Source: Candidatus Rokubacteria bacterium GWA2_70_23 (GTDB lineage: Bacteria > Methylomirabilota > Methylomirabilia > Rokubacteriales > CSP1-6). From it: 34,897 nucleotides of DNA. The stretch is from the NCBI GenBank assembly GCA_001788395.1, contig MGBT01000143.1, positions 3,667-38,563 on the forward strand, given 5' to 3'. Positions 24,247 through 31,183 of the stretch are shown here, in pieces; positions within the stretch are counted from its first letter, which is position 1, and every line of letters begins with the position of its first letter. A program made the position numbers and the translations under genes. A model generated the notes under the pieces. The model was not told the origin of the DNA, did no database searches, and saw only the letters and a program-made list of their open reading frames with translations.

Positions 24247-24347
24247 GGGCCGATGGTACACCGTCGGACGCGAGGTCCGCTGCCAGCTTCCGGGAGTCCC
24301 CGCTTCCGGGGGCGGCGCGGCACGGGGAGCGTAGCGCGCAACCCGCG

Positions 24348-24378
24348 TTGACGGATCTCGAAGGCGCCGTGTTAGGAT
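24348..24378 (+). promoter_or_regulatory. predicted promoter for the tandem membrane-protein pair
   Basis: TTGACG (24348-24353), a 19-bp spacer and TAGGAT (24373-24378, in the context TGTTAGGAT, an extended -10) precede a GTG at 24384 by 5 nt. This favours a leaderless GTG start over the TTG start chosen by the ORF track. Confidence 0.45.
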
Positions 24379-24383
24379 TCGGT

Positions 24384-24911
24384 GTGCTCAAGGGGATCCT
24401 GCTCGCGTGCGGCGCGTTCGGCGCCTTTGTTCCCCTGCACCTCGCGATCTTCCACCTCCGCGCGCCCCATCGTCGCTTCGGCTCCATGGTGCGGCTCCAC
24501 GCGTCCCTGGCCCTCGGCCTGGTCGTGGCGTACGCCGTCACGCCGCCGGACGTCTGGGTGATTCCCGCGGGCTGGGCGGGGGCGGGCTGGCTGATCGACG
24601 TGGCCAACGGGCTCCTCGTCCACGGCCTGCTGTTCGTGGGGTACAGCATGTTCTATTTCCTCGTGGACCGCGGCTTCTCCGCGCGGATCCTCATCGAGAT
24701 CGAGCGCGCGCCGGGGCAGGCGCTCACCCCGGACGAAGTCGCCGCGATCTACTCGCTCGACCGGGTCGTGGCGCGTCGACTCGACGAGATGGTGGACATC
24801 GGGTCCGTGATCAAGGAGGGTGACCGGTATCGGATGACGGCCCGGGGGCGCCGGCAGGCGCAGCGCTTCGCGTTCCTGAAATCGTTCTTTCGCCTGGGCC
24901 CGGGCGGGTAG
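24384..24911 (+). CDS. membrane protein with C-terminal winged-helix-like domain, paralog 1
   Basis: A 175-aa protein of unknown function. It has about three to four hydrophobic segments (GILLACGAFGAFVPLHLAIF, LALGLVVAYAV, and GLLVHGLLFVGYSMFYFLVD). These are followed by a soluble 80-residue part with LIEIERAPGQALTPDEVAAI, then ARRLDEMVDIG and IKEGDRYRMTARGRRQAQ, which has the pattern of a winged-helix domain (helix, helix, beta wing DRYRMTxxG). It ends in LGPGG. Using GTG 24384 gives almost the same length as the following paralog (174 aa), which supports that start. It could be a membrane-bound sensor or regulator, or an accessory protein of glycan synthesis; neither is proven. Confidence 0.7.
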   Translation: MLKGILLACGAFGAFVPLHLAIFHLRAPHRRFGSMVRLHASLALGLVVAYAVTPPDVWVIPAGWAGAGWLIDVANGLLVHGLLFVGYSMFYFLVDRGFSARILIEIERAPGQALTPDEVAAIYSLDRVVARRLDEMVDIGSVIKEGDRYRMTARGRRQAQRFAFLKSFFRLGPGG

Positions 24912-24913
24912 GC

Positions 24914-25438
24914 GTGCGAGGGCTCCTCGCGGCGGCGCTGACATTCTTGGCCTTCCTCGGAGTCCAGGTCGTCACCTATCATTTTGTGAGGATCCGGCGG
25001 AGGCTCTCTGTGATGCTCTGGCTCTGGCTTCTCGGCTTCTCCGGCTACGTGGCGCTCGTCCGTCTTCTGCCAGACGACGCGGCGTGGCTGCCACCGCTTC
25101 TGTCCGCTCCGTCTGACGCGGTCGTGTGGATCAACGGCGCCCTGGTCTACTGGTTCCTCTTCGCCGGCTACTATCAGCTGTTCAACATGGCCGACAACTC
25201 GGTCGGCGTGCGGAGCCTGATCGAGCTCTCCCGAGGGCCGCAGGACGGTCTCAGCCTGGAGGAGCTCAAGCGGTACTACTCCTTCGACGTGATGCTGGGG
25301 CGGAGGATGGAGCGCCTGGTGGCGGCCGGCTACCTCGAGCGGGACGGCGACCGGTACCGGTGCACCGGCCGGGGACTCGCCGCCGGACGACTGATGAGGA
25401 CGCTCAAAGGCCTGCTCAACCTCGGCCCCGGCGGGTGA
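24914..25438 (+). CDS. membrane protein with C-terminal winged-helix-like domain, paralog 2
   Basis: A 174-aa protein that starts with GTG 2 nt after its paralog. It has the same plan: hydrophobic segments (LLAAALTFLAFLGVQVVTY, LWLWLLGFSGYVALV, NGALVYWFLFAGYYQLFNM), then a soluble part with LIELSRGPQDGLSLEELKRY, GRRMERLVAAGYLERDGDRY and the same LNLGPGG ending. Shared positions with paralog 1 include LIE(x)xR(x)P, RR(x)(D/E)(x)(x)V, GDRYR(x)T(x)RG and LGPGG, so this is a diverged tandem duplication. The family is not one I can name. The pair probably works as a heteromeric unit. Confidence 0.7.
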   Translation: MRGLLAAALTFLAFLGVQVVTYHFVRIRRRLSVMLWLWLLGFSGYVALVRLLPDDAAWLPPLLSAPSDAVVWINGALVYWFLFAGYYQLFNMADNSVGVRSLIELSRGPQDGLSLEELKRYYSFDVMLGRRMERLVAAGYLERDGDRYRCTGRGLAAGRLMRTLKGLLNLGPGG

Positions 25439-25534
25439 CCGGGCGGCGGCGGCGGCGGGCCCCCCAGCGGTAAGCCGCCTGTCCATAGTTCATTGTTTTT
25501 CGTGAGATGCAGTCTCCGAGCGAGGGTGAATTCC

Positions 25535-25563
25535 TTGCGAAACGGGGGGAGCGCCCATACAAT
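25535..25563 (+). promoter_or_regulatory. predicted sigma70 promoter for the SDR-aminotransferase-E1 operon
   Basis: TTGCGA (25535-25540), a 17-bp spacer and TACAAT (25558-25563) give a transcript start near 25570 and a 65-nt leader before ATG 25635, which is preceded by GAGGGAAG. The 196-bp gap upstream is otherwise a GGC-rich tract and a short T-rich stretch near 25495. Confidence 0.5.
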
Positions 25564-25634
25564 CGTGGCGCGGGCCGCGGTCGGGTCGGCCCCCGCCCGG
25601 GAGAGCACCCCAGATCACGCCGCGAGGGAAGAGC

Positions 25635-26636
25635 ATGGCGACAGCGTTCCGGCATGTCCTGGTGACGGGCGGAGCGGGCTACGTGGGGGCGGTGCTCGTG
25701 CCCAAGCTCCTGGCGCACGGCTACCGGGTCACGGTGGTGGACCTCTACATCTTCGGCGAGGCCGCGCTCGCCTCGGTGTCCGGCCACCCCGAGCTCCGCC
25801 AGGTGAAGGGGGACATCCGCGACCGGGCGCTCCTGGAGCGCGAGCTCACGGGGGTGGACGCGGTGATCCACCTGGCCTGCATCTCCAATGATCCGAGCTT
25901 CGAGCTGAACCCCGCGCTGGGCAAGTCCATCAACTACGACGCCTTCTTGCCGCTGGTGGACATCTCCAAGGACCGCGGCGTCAGGCGCTTCATCTACGCC
26001 TCCTCCTCGAGCGTCTACGGCATCAAGGAGGAGGAGGACGTCACCGAGGACCTCCCGCTCACCCCCTTGACGGACTACTCCAAGTACAAGGCCCTCTGCG
26101 AGGAGGTGCTGCTGCGCGCCCAGGCGCCTGGCTTCACCACGCTGATCCTCCGTCCCGCCACGGTGTGCGGGGACTCCCCGCGGCTCAGGCTGGATCTCAC
26201 GGTGAACATCCTGACCAACCTCGCCGTGAACCGGGGCCGGATCACGGTGTTCGGGGGCGCGCAGAAGCGGCCCAACATCCACATCGAGGACGTCACCGAC
26301 CTCTACGTGCAGGCCCTCGAGTGGGACGACGCGCGCATCGCGGGGGAGACCTTCAACGCGGGCTACGAGAACCACACCGTGGCGGCGCTGGCCGAGATGG
26401 TGCGGGAGGTGGTGGGGCGGGAGCAGGTGAGCATCGAGACGACGCCCACGAACGATCACCGCTCGTACCACATCTCCTCCGAGAAGATCAAGCGCGCCCT
26501 CGGCTTCGAGCCGCGCCGCACGGTGGAGGACGCGGTGAGGGATCTCACGCAGGCCTTCCGCGCGGGACGGATCCCCGACTCGATGGACGACCCGCGCTAC
26601 TACAATATCAAGACCATGCTCGCGGCGAAGCTGTAG
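25635..26636 (+). CDS. NAD-dependent epimerase/dehydratase (extended SDR), sugar nucleotide
   Basis: A 333-aa extended SDR. It has HVLVTGGAGYVGAVLVPKL at residues 7-25, VIHLACISNDPSFELNP, the Ser region YASSSSVYGIKEE and the catalytic YSKYK in TDYSKYKALCEE. LRPATVCGDSPRLRLDL and RPNIHIEDVTDLYVQAL are substrate-side motifs. It would oxidise, dehydrate or epimerise an NDP-sugar to provide the keto sugar for the two aminotransferases that follow at once (the next gene begins 1 nt later). It might act as the LegB-like dehydratase of the locus, but its sequence does not prove a 4,6-dehydratase. Confidence 0.85.
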   Translation: MATAFRHVLVTGGAGYVGAVLVPKLLAHGYRVTVVDLYIFGEAALASVSGHPELRQVKGDIRDRALLERELTGVDAVIHLACISNDPSFELNPALGKSINYDAFLPLVDISKDRGVRRFIYASSSSVYGIKEEEDVTEDLPLTPLTDYSKYKALCEEVLLRAQAPGFTTLILRPATVCGDSPRLRLDLTVNILTNLAVNRGRITVFGGAQKRPNIHIEDVTDLYVQALEWDDARIAGETFNAGYENHTVAALAEMVREVVGREQVSIETTPTNDHRSYHISSEKIKRALGFEPRRTVEDAVRDLTQAFRAGRIPDSMDDPRYYNIKTMLAAKL

Positions 26637-26637
26637 G

Positions 26638-27753
26638 ATGCGGGTCCCGTACTCCTCCCTCAGGGAGCAGTTCGCCGACTCCGAAGCGATCCTGCGCGAC
26701 ATCAAGGGGCTGCTGGAAACCACGCAGTTCACCCTGGGGCCGGCCGTCGCGCGATTCGAGGCCGCCTTCGCCCGGATCTGCGGCGCCCGCTTCGCCGTTG
26801 GCGTGGGGACGGGCACGGACGCCCTCTTCCTCTCGCTCAAGGCGCTCGGCGTCGGTCCCGGCGACGAGGTCATCACCGCGGCCAACACCTTCATCGCCAC
26901 GGCGGGTGCCATCGTGGCGGCGGGCGCGCGGCCGGCCTTCGTGGACGCAACCGACGACTTCAACATCGATCCGGCCGGGATCGAGCGGGCCATCACGCCG
27001 CGGACCAGGGCGATCATGCCCGTGCATTACGCCGGGCAGCCGGCCCGGATGGGCGCGATCCTGCTGATCGCGGCCGCTCACCGGCTGCCCGTGGTGGAGG
27101 ACGCCTGCCAGGCCATCGGCGCCTCCGTCGACGGCCGTCTCGTGTCGAGCTTCGGTGTGGCGGCGGGTTTCAGCCTCCACCCGCTCAAGAATCTCAACGT
27201 GTGGGGCGACGGCGGCGTCATCGTCACGAGCTCGGAGGAGCTGGACGCCACGCTCCGGCTCCTCCGCAATCACGGGCTCAGGAACCGGGACGAGGTGGAG
27301 ATCTTCGGCTACAACAGCCGGCTCGACACGCTCCACGCCATCGTGGGCAACCACCTGATCACGGAGGTGGAGGCCATCACCGCGGCCCGGATCAGGAACG
27401 CCCGCGCGCTGGACGCGGGGCTCCTGCCCCTGGCGCCGCGGGTGCGCATCCCCGCCCGCCACGCCAACGAGCGCCACGTCTTCCACCTCTACATGTTCGA
27501 GGCCGACGACCGCGACCGGCTGCGGGCGTATCTCATCGAGCGCGGGGTCGAGGCGAAGATCCACTACCCCGTGCCGCTGCATCTCCAGCCGGCCGGCCGG
27601 CGCCTCGGCTACAGGGAGGGCGACTTCCCCGAGGCCGAGCGCCAGGCGAAGCGCATCATCACGCTGCCGGTCCATCAGCACCTGAGCCAGGACCAGGTGG
27701 ACTACATGGTCGAGGTGGTGACGGACTTCTACGGCACGGGCTCGCGGCGGTGA
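26638..27753 (+). CDS. DegT/DnrJ/EryC1-type PLP sugar aminotransferase, copy 1
   Basis: A 371-aa PLP-dependent aminotransferase acting on keto sugars linked to nucleotides. It has VGVGTGTDALFLSLKALGVG (PLP phosphate region), EVITAANTFIATAGAIV, VVEDACQAIGASVDG with the Asp that contacts the PLP ring nitrogen, and the Schiff-base lysine in SLHPLKNLNVWGDGG. NHGLRNRDEVEIFGYNSRLD and EAKIHYPVPLHLQPAG complete the family pattern. The ATG is 1 nt after the SDR stop. It is paired with a copy of identical length directly downstream. Confidence 0.92.
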   Translation: MRVPYSSLREQFADSEAILRDIKGLLETTQFTLGPAVARFEAAFARICGARFAVGVGTGTDALFLSLKALGVGPGDEVITAANTFIATAGAIVAAGARPAFVDATDDFNIDPAGIERAITPRTRAIMPVHYAGQPARMGAILLIAAAHRLPVVEDACQAIGASVDGRLVSSFGVAAGFSLHPLKNLNVWGDGGVIVTSSEELDATLRLLRNHGLRNRDEVEIFGYNSRLDTLHAIVGNHLITEVEAITAARIRNARALDAGLLPLAPRVRIPARHANERHVFHLYMFEADDRDRLRAYLIERGVEAKIHYPVPLHLQPAGRRLGYREGDFPEAERQAKRIITLPVHQHLSQDQVDYMVEVVTDFYGTGSRR

Positions 27754-28865
27754 CCGAGCCGGGCCGCCGGGTCACGTACATGGACTTGCCCCGTCAGTTC
27801 GCTGACGGCGAGGTGGTGCGGCGGGTGGCGGAGGAGTTCAGCCGCTGCCGTTTCGTCCTGGGCCCCCAGGTGGCGGAGTTCGAGAGCCGCTTCGCCCGGC
27901 TCTGCGGCGCGGCCCACGCGGTGGGGCTCAACTCCGGCACCGATGCGCTGTTCCTCGCGCTCAAGGCGCTGGGTGCGGGCGCGGGGGACGAGGTCATCAC
28001 CGTGCCCAACAGCTTCGTCGCCACGGCGGGCGCCATCGTCATGGCAGGCGCGACGCCCGTCTTCGTGGACGTCAACGCCGAGTACCTGATGGACCCGGCG
28101 GGGCTCGAGGACGCCATCACGCCGCGGACCCGGGCGATCATCCCCGTCCATCTCACGGGCAACCCCGCCGACATGGACGCCGTCGGCGCCGTGGCGTCCC
28201 GGCACCGGCTCGCCGTCATCGAGGATGCGGCGCAGGCCGTGGGCGCCTCCATCGGTTCACGCCGGGTCGGGTCCATCGGGGAGGCGGGCGCCTTCAGCCT
28301 CTTCCCGCTCAAGAATCTCGGCGTGGCGGGGGACGGCGGGATGCTCACCACCAACTCGGCCGCCGTCGCCGATCGGGTGCGTCTGCTGCGCCACCACGGC
28401 CTCCGCAACCGGGACGAGGTGGAGGTCTTCGGCTACAACAGCCGGCTCGACACGCTCCAGGCCATCGTGGGGGACGCCGTGCTGGCCGGCGTCGAGCAGG
28501 TGGCCGAGACGCGGATCCGCCACGCGCAGCTCTACGATCGGGCCCTGGCGCCGCTGGCGCCCCATGTCATCGTCCCGCCGCGGCGGGCGGGCGTCCGCCA
28601 GGTGTTCCACACCTACGTGGTTCAGGTGGAGGCGCGCGACCGGCTCATGCCCTTCCTGGAATCCCGCGGGGTGGAGACGAAGATCCACTACCCGATCCCG
28701 ATCCACCTGCAGAAGGCGGCGGAGTCGCTCGGTTACAAGCGCGGCTCCTTCCCGGTGTGCGAGGCCCAGACCGGGCGCATCCTGTCGCTGCCCGTCCACG
28801 AGTACTTGACCGACGACGACCTCGAGTACGTGGTGGCCCAGCTCATGGAGTTCTACCCCCGATGA
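27750..28865 (+). CDS. DegT/DnrJ/EryC1-type PLP sugar aminotransferase, copy 2
   Basis: A 371-aa paralog of the preceding enzyme with the same length and motif order: LNSGTDALFLALKALGAG, EVITVPNSFVATAGAIV, VIEDAAQAVGASIGS, the lysine in SLFPLKNLGVAGDGGM, HHGLRNRDEVEVFGYNSRLD and ETKIHYPIPIHLQKAA. The GTG start overlaps the previous TGA (GTGA). An ATG at 27780 would be a shorter option. Residues around the active site differ between copies (HYAGQPARM versus HLTGNPADM, and NLNVW versus NLGVA), so they may use different keto sugars or amino positions. The stop overlaps the ATG of the repeat mini-ORF. Confidence 0.92.
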   Translation: MTEPGRRVTYMDLPRQFADGEVVRRVAEEFSRCRFVLGPQVAEFESRFARLCGAAHAVGLNSGTDALFLALKALGAGAGDEVITVPNSFVATAGAIVMAGATPVFVDVNAEYLMDPAGLEDAITPRTRAIIPVHLTGNPADMDAVGAVASRHRLAVIEDAAQAVGASIGSRRVGSIGEAGAFSLFPLKNLGVAGDGGMLTTNSAAVADRVRLLRHHGLRNRDEVEVFGYNSRLDTLQAIVGDAVLAGVEQVAETRIRHAQLYDRALAPLAPHVIVPPRRAGVRQVFHTYVVQVEARDRLMPFLESRGVETKIHYPIPIHLQKAAESLGYKRGSFPVCEAQTGRILSLPVHEYLTDDDLEYVVAQLMEFYPR

Positions 28866-28993
28866 GCGCTTGCGCGAAGAGGCCACACCGCGACCCGTGG
28901 TCTTCCACGTTCAGGCAAGATGGTCAGAGCGCTTGCGCGAAGAGGCCATACCGCCACCCGTGGTCTTCCACGTTCAGCCGAGCAGACCGATGA
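28862..28993 (+). CDS. 43-aa mini-ORF made of two peptide repeats, coding status uncertain
   Basis: The ATG at 28862 overlaps the aminotransferase stop as ATGA, and the TGA at 28991-28993 overlaps the E1 alpha start as ATGA. The ORF is thus chained to both neighbours. It reads twice SACAKRP(H/Y)R(D/H)PWSSTF with a 5-residue spacer, reflecting the underlying 51-bp DNA repeat. Both base differences between the units change amino acids in this frame, which argues against selection on this peptide. It may simply carry ribosomes across the repeat. Confidence 0.3.
   Translation: MSACAKRPHRDPWSSTFRQDGQSACAKRPYRHPWSSTFSRADR
28864..28977 (+). repeat. 51-bp tandem direct repeat (two units, 63-bp period) with hairpins
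   Basis: Units 28864-28914 and 28927-28977 share 49 of 51 bases, beginning GAGCGCTTGCGCGAAGAGGC and ending TCTTCCACGTTCAG. Each contains CGTGG-TCTT-CCACG, a perfect 5-bp stem with a 4-nt loop (28896-28909 and 28959-28972). The repeat fills the junction between the second aminotransferase and the E1 alpha gene. Confidence 0.9.
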
Positions 28994-30039
28994 GCCCGGC
29001 GGCCCGCAGGAGCAGGCCTCCGGTGTCCCGGCCTCAGAGGGCCGCCGCGCGGGGCGGGGCGGATGAGGTGCTGCGCGGGCTGTCGCCTGCGCTCTTGACC
29101 GACCTCTACGTCAGCATGAGGCGGATCCGGCGGGCCGAGGAGATGATCGTCCAGCTCTATCCCGAGCAGGAGATCCGCTGTCCCACCCATCTCTCCATCG
29201 GCCAGGAGGCCGTGGCGGCCGGGGTCTGCCGGGCGCTCCGCCCTACCGACACGGCGGTGAGCACTCACCGCTGCCACGCGCATTACCTCGCCAAGGGTGG
29301 CGATCTCCGCGCCATGTTCGCTGAGCTCTACGGCAAGGCCACCGGCTGCTGCGGGGGGAAGGGCGGCTCCATGCATCTCACGGCGCCGGAGGTCGGCATG
29401 CTCGGCGCCTCCGCCATCGTCGCGGGCTCCATCCCGCTCGCCCTCGGGTGCGCGCTGGCGGCGAGCCTCACCGGCAGCGACGAGGTCTCCGTGGCCTTCT
29501 TCGGGGATGCGGCGGCCGAGCAGGGCGTGACCCACGAGAGCCTGGGCGTGGCCGCCCTCCGGAAGCTCCCGGTGCTCTTCGTGTGCGAGAACAACCTCTA
29601 CGCGACCAACTCGCCGCTCAAGGTCAGGCAGGTGACCCCGGATATCGCGCCGCGGGCCGCGGCCGACCTGATGCCCGGCGTCATCGTGGACGGCACCGAC
29701 GCCGTGGCGGTGTACCGCGCGGCGCGCACCGCCGTGGCGCGGGCGCGGGAGGGCGGGGGCCCGACGCTCATCGAGGCCAAGACCTATCGCTGGCGCGAGC
29801 ACGTGGGGCCCAACTTCGACATCGACCTCGGGTACCGCACCCAGGCTGAGCTGGACCGCTGGATGGCGAAGGATCCGGTGACGCGGCTGGCCCGCCGGCT
29901 CCTGCGCGCCGGTGTGCTGCCTGCTGCGCGGCGCCAAGCACTCGAGGCGGCCGTGGAGGCGGAGGTGGCCGACGCCGTGGCCTTCGCCAGGTCGAGCCCG
30001 TTTCCGGAGCCAGAGTCCCTCTATGCGGATGTCGACTGA
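28990..30039 (+). CDS. thiamine-diphosphate-dependent dehydrogenase E1 component, alpha subunit
   Basis: A 349-aa protein of the PDH/acetoin dehydrogenase E1 alpha family. It has LYVSMRRIRRAEEMIVQLY, LSIGQEAVAAGVCRALRP, the THRCHAHYLAKGGD segment, GGKGGSMHL, and the ThDP/Mg-binding motif starting GDAAAEQGV and ending FVCENNLYA (GDG-type ... ENN). It would form the ThDP adduct of a 2-oxo acid together with the beta subunit. I choose ATG 28990, coupled to the mini-ORF, because the track's longer start at 28870 reads through the DNA repeat. No E2 or E3 gene is near, and it follows sugar aminotransferases, so a role in making a branched or acyl-modified sugar is more likely than central metabolism. 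Confidence 0.87.
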   Translation: MSPAARRSRPPVSRPQRAAARGGADEVLRGLSPALLTDLYVSMRRIRRAEEMIVQLYPEQEIRCPTHLSIGQEAVAAGVCRALRPTDTAVSTHRCHAHYLAKGGDLRAMFAELYGKATGCCGGKGGSMHLTAPEVGMLGASAIVAGSIPLALGCALAASLTGSDEVSVAFFGDAAAEQGVTHESLGVAALRKLPVLFVCENNLYATNSPLKVRQVTPDIAPRAAADLMPGVIVDGTDAVAVYRAARTAVARAREGGGPTLIEAKTYRWREHVGPNFDIDLGYRTQAELDRWMAKDPVTRLARRLLRAGVLPAARRQALEAAVEAEVADAVAFARSSPFPEPESLYADVD

Positions 30040-30067
30040 TGCCCGGCACGCCGGAGGCCACGTAGCC

Positions 30068-31111
30068 ATGCGGCAGATCAAGTACCGGGAGGCCATCGAC
30101 GAGGCCACGCGCCAGGCCATGGCCAAGGACGAGCGCATCATCGTCCTGGGCGTGGGCGTGGACGACGCCAAGGGGATCTTCGGCACCACGCGCGGGGCCT
30201 TCGAGCAGTTCGGGAGCGCGCGCGTCTTCGACACGCCGCTCTCCGAGGCCGCGCTCACGGGGATGTGCGTCGGGGCGGGGCTGCGGGGGCTCCATCCGCT
30301 GCTGGTCCACGCGCGCAACGATTTCCTGCTCCTCACCATGGACCAGATCGTCAACAACGCCGCCAAGTGGCGCTACATGTGCGGCGGCAAGCTGCGCGTG
30401 CCCCTGACGATCCGCGCCATCGTCGGGCGAGGCTGGGGCCAGGCGGCGCAGCACTCGCAGAGCCTTCAGGCGCTCTTCGCTCACGTGCCAGGACTGGCCG
30501 TGATCATGCCCGCGACCCCCGCCGACGCCAAGGGCCTGCTCATGACCGCGCTGTCCATGGACAGCCCGGTGATCTGCCTCGAGCACCGCTGGCTCTACGA
30601 GAAATCGGGACCCGTCCCCGAGGACCCCTACTACATCCCGCTCGGGCAGGCCGGCGTGGTCCGCGAGGGGAGCGACGTGACGATCGTGGCCGTCTCCCAC
30701 ATGGTGCTGGAAGCCGTCCAGGCCGCCGAGGCGCTGGCGGCGGACGGCATCCAGGCCGAGATCCTGGACGTGCGGAGCCTCAGGCCGCTGGACTCGGATT
30801 CGATCGCGCGGTCCGTTGCCAAGACCGGTCGCCTGGTGATCGCCGACACCGGCTGGAAGAGCTTCGGGGTCTCCGCCGAGATCGCCGCCCGGATCGGGGA
30901 GGCGCTGTTCGGCCGGCTCAAGGCGCCGATCCGCCGCGTGGCCCTCCCGGACGTGCCGACGCCGGCATCGTCGGCGCTCGAGCAGGTCTACTATCCAGGC
31001 CCTCGGGAGATCGCCGCGGCCGCGCGGCGCTGCCTGGAGGTTGCCCTCCCCGAGGAATCGGCTGAGCGCCCAGCCCCCGCCCGGCCCAGGGACTTCCATG
31101 GACCCTTCTAG
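30068..31111 (+). CDS. thiamine-diphosphate-dependent dehydrogenase E1 component, beta subunit
   Basis: A 347-aa protein of the E1 beta/transketolase family. The N-terminal YREAIDEATRQAMAKDERI, FDTPLSEAALTGMCVGAGL (containing the Glu that contacts ThDP) and AKWRYMCGGKLRVPL are in the pyrimidine-binding domain. The C-terminal domain has VTIVAVSHMVLEAVQAAE and LRPLDSDSIARSVAKTGRLV. It pairs with the alpha subunit 28 bp upstream. ATG 30068 is preceded by GGAGG at 10 nt; the in-frame 30023 start is possible but lacks homology. The last 25 residues are Pro/Arg-rich and not part of the family. Confidence 0.88.
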   Translation: MRQIKYREAIDEATRQAMAKDERIIVLGVGVDDAKGIFGTTRGAFEQFGSARVFDTPLSEAALTGMCVGAGLRGLHPLLVHARNDFLLLTMDQIVNNAAKWRYMCGGKLRVPLTIRAIVGRGWGQAAQHSQSLQALFAHVPGLAVIMPATPADAKGLLMTALSMDSPVICLEHRWLYEKSGPVPEDPYYIPLGQAGVVREGSDVTIVAVSHMVLEAVQAAEALAADGIQAEILDVRSLRPLDSDSIARSVAKTGRLVIADTGWKSFGVSAEIAARIGEALFGRLKAPIRRVALPDVPTPASSALEQVYYPGPREIAAAARRCLEVALPEESAERPAPARPRDFHGPF

Positions 31112-31183
31112 TCCGGGGTTTCTCCGCGTCCCGCTGGGGTCACGTCCCGGGACAGGACACCGGGTCGAGCGGGAGAGCCTGAC

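Noticed and set aside
28864-28977. Tandem repeat as a CRISPR array
   Set aside because: Only two units, a 12-bp spacer and no cas genes; it does not fit CRISPR architecture.
28870-28989. Extended N-terminus of E1 alpha starting at 28870
   Set aside because: The extra 40 residues are translated repeat DNA with no family homology; ATG 28990 is coupled and gives normal length.
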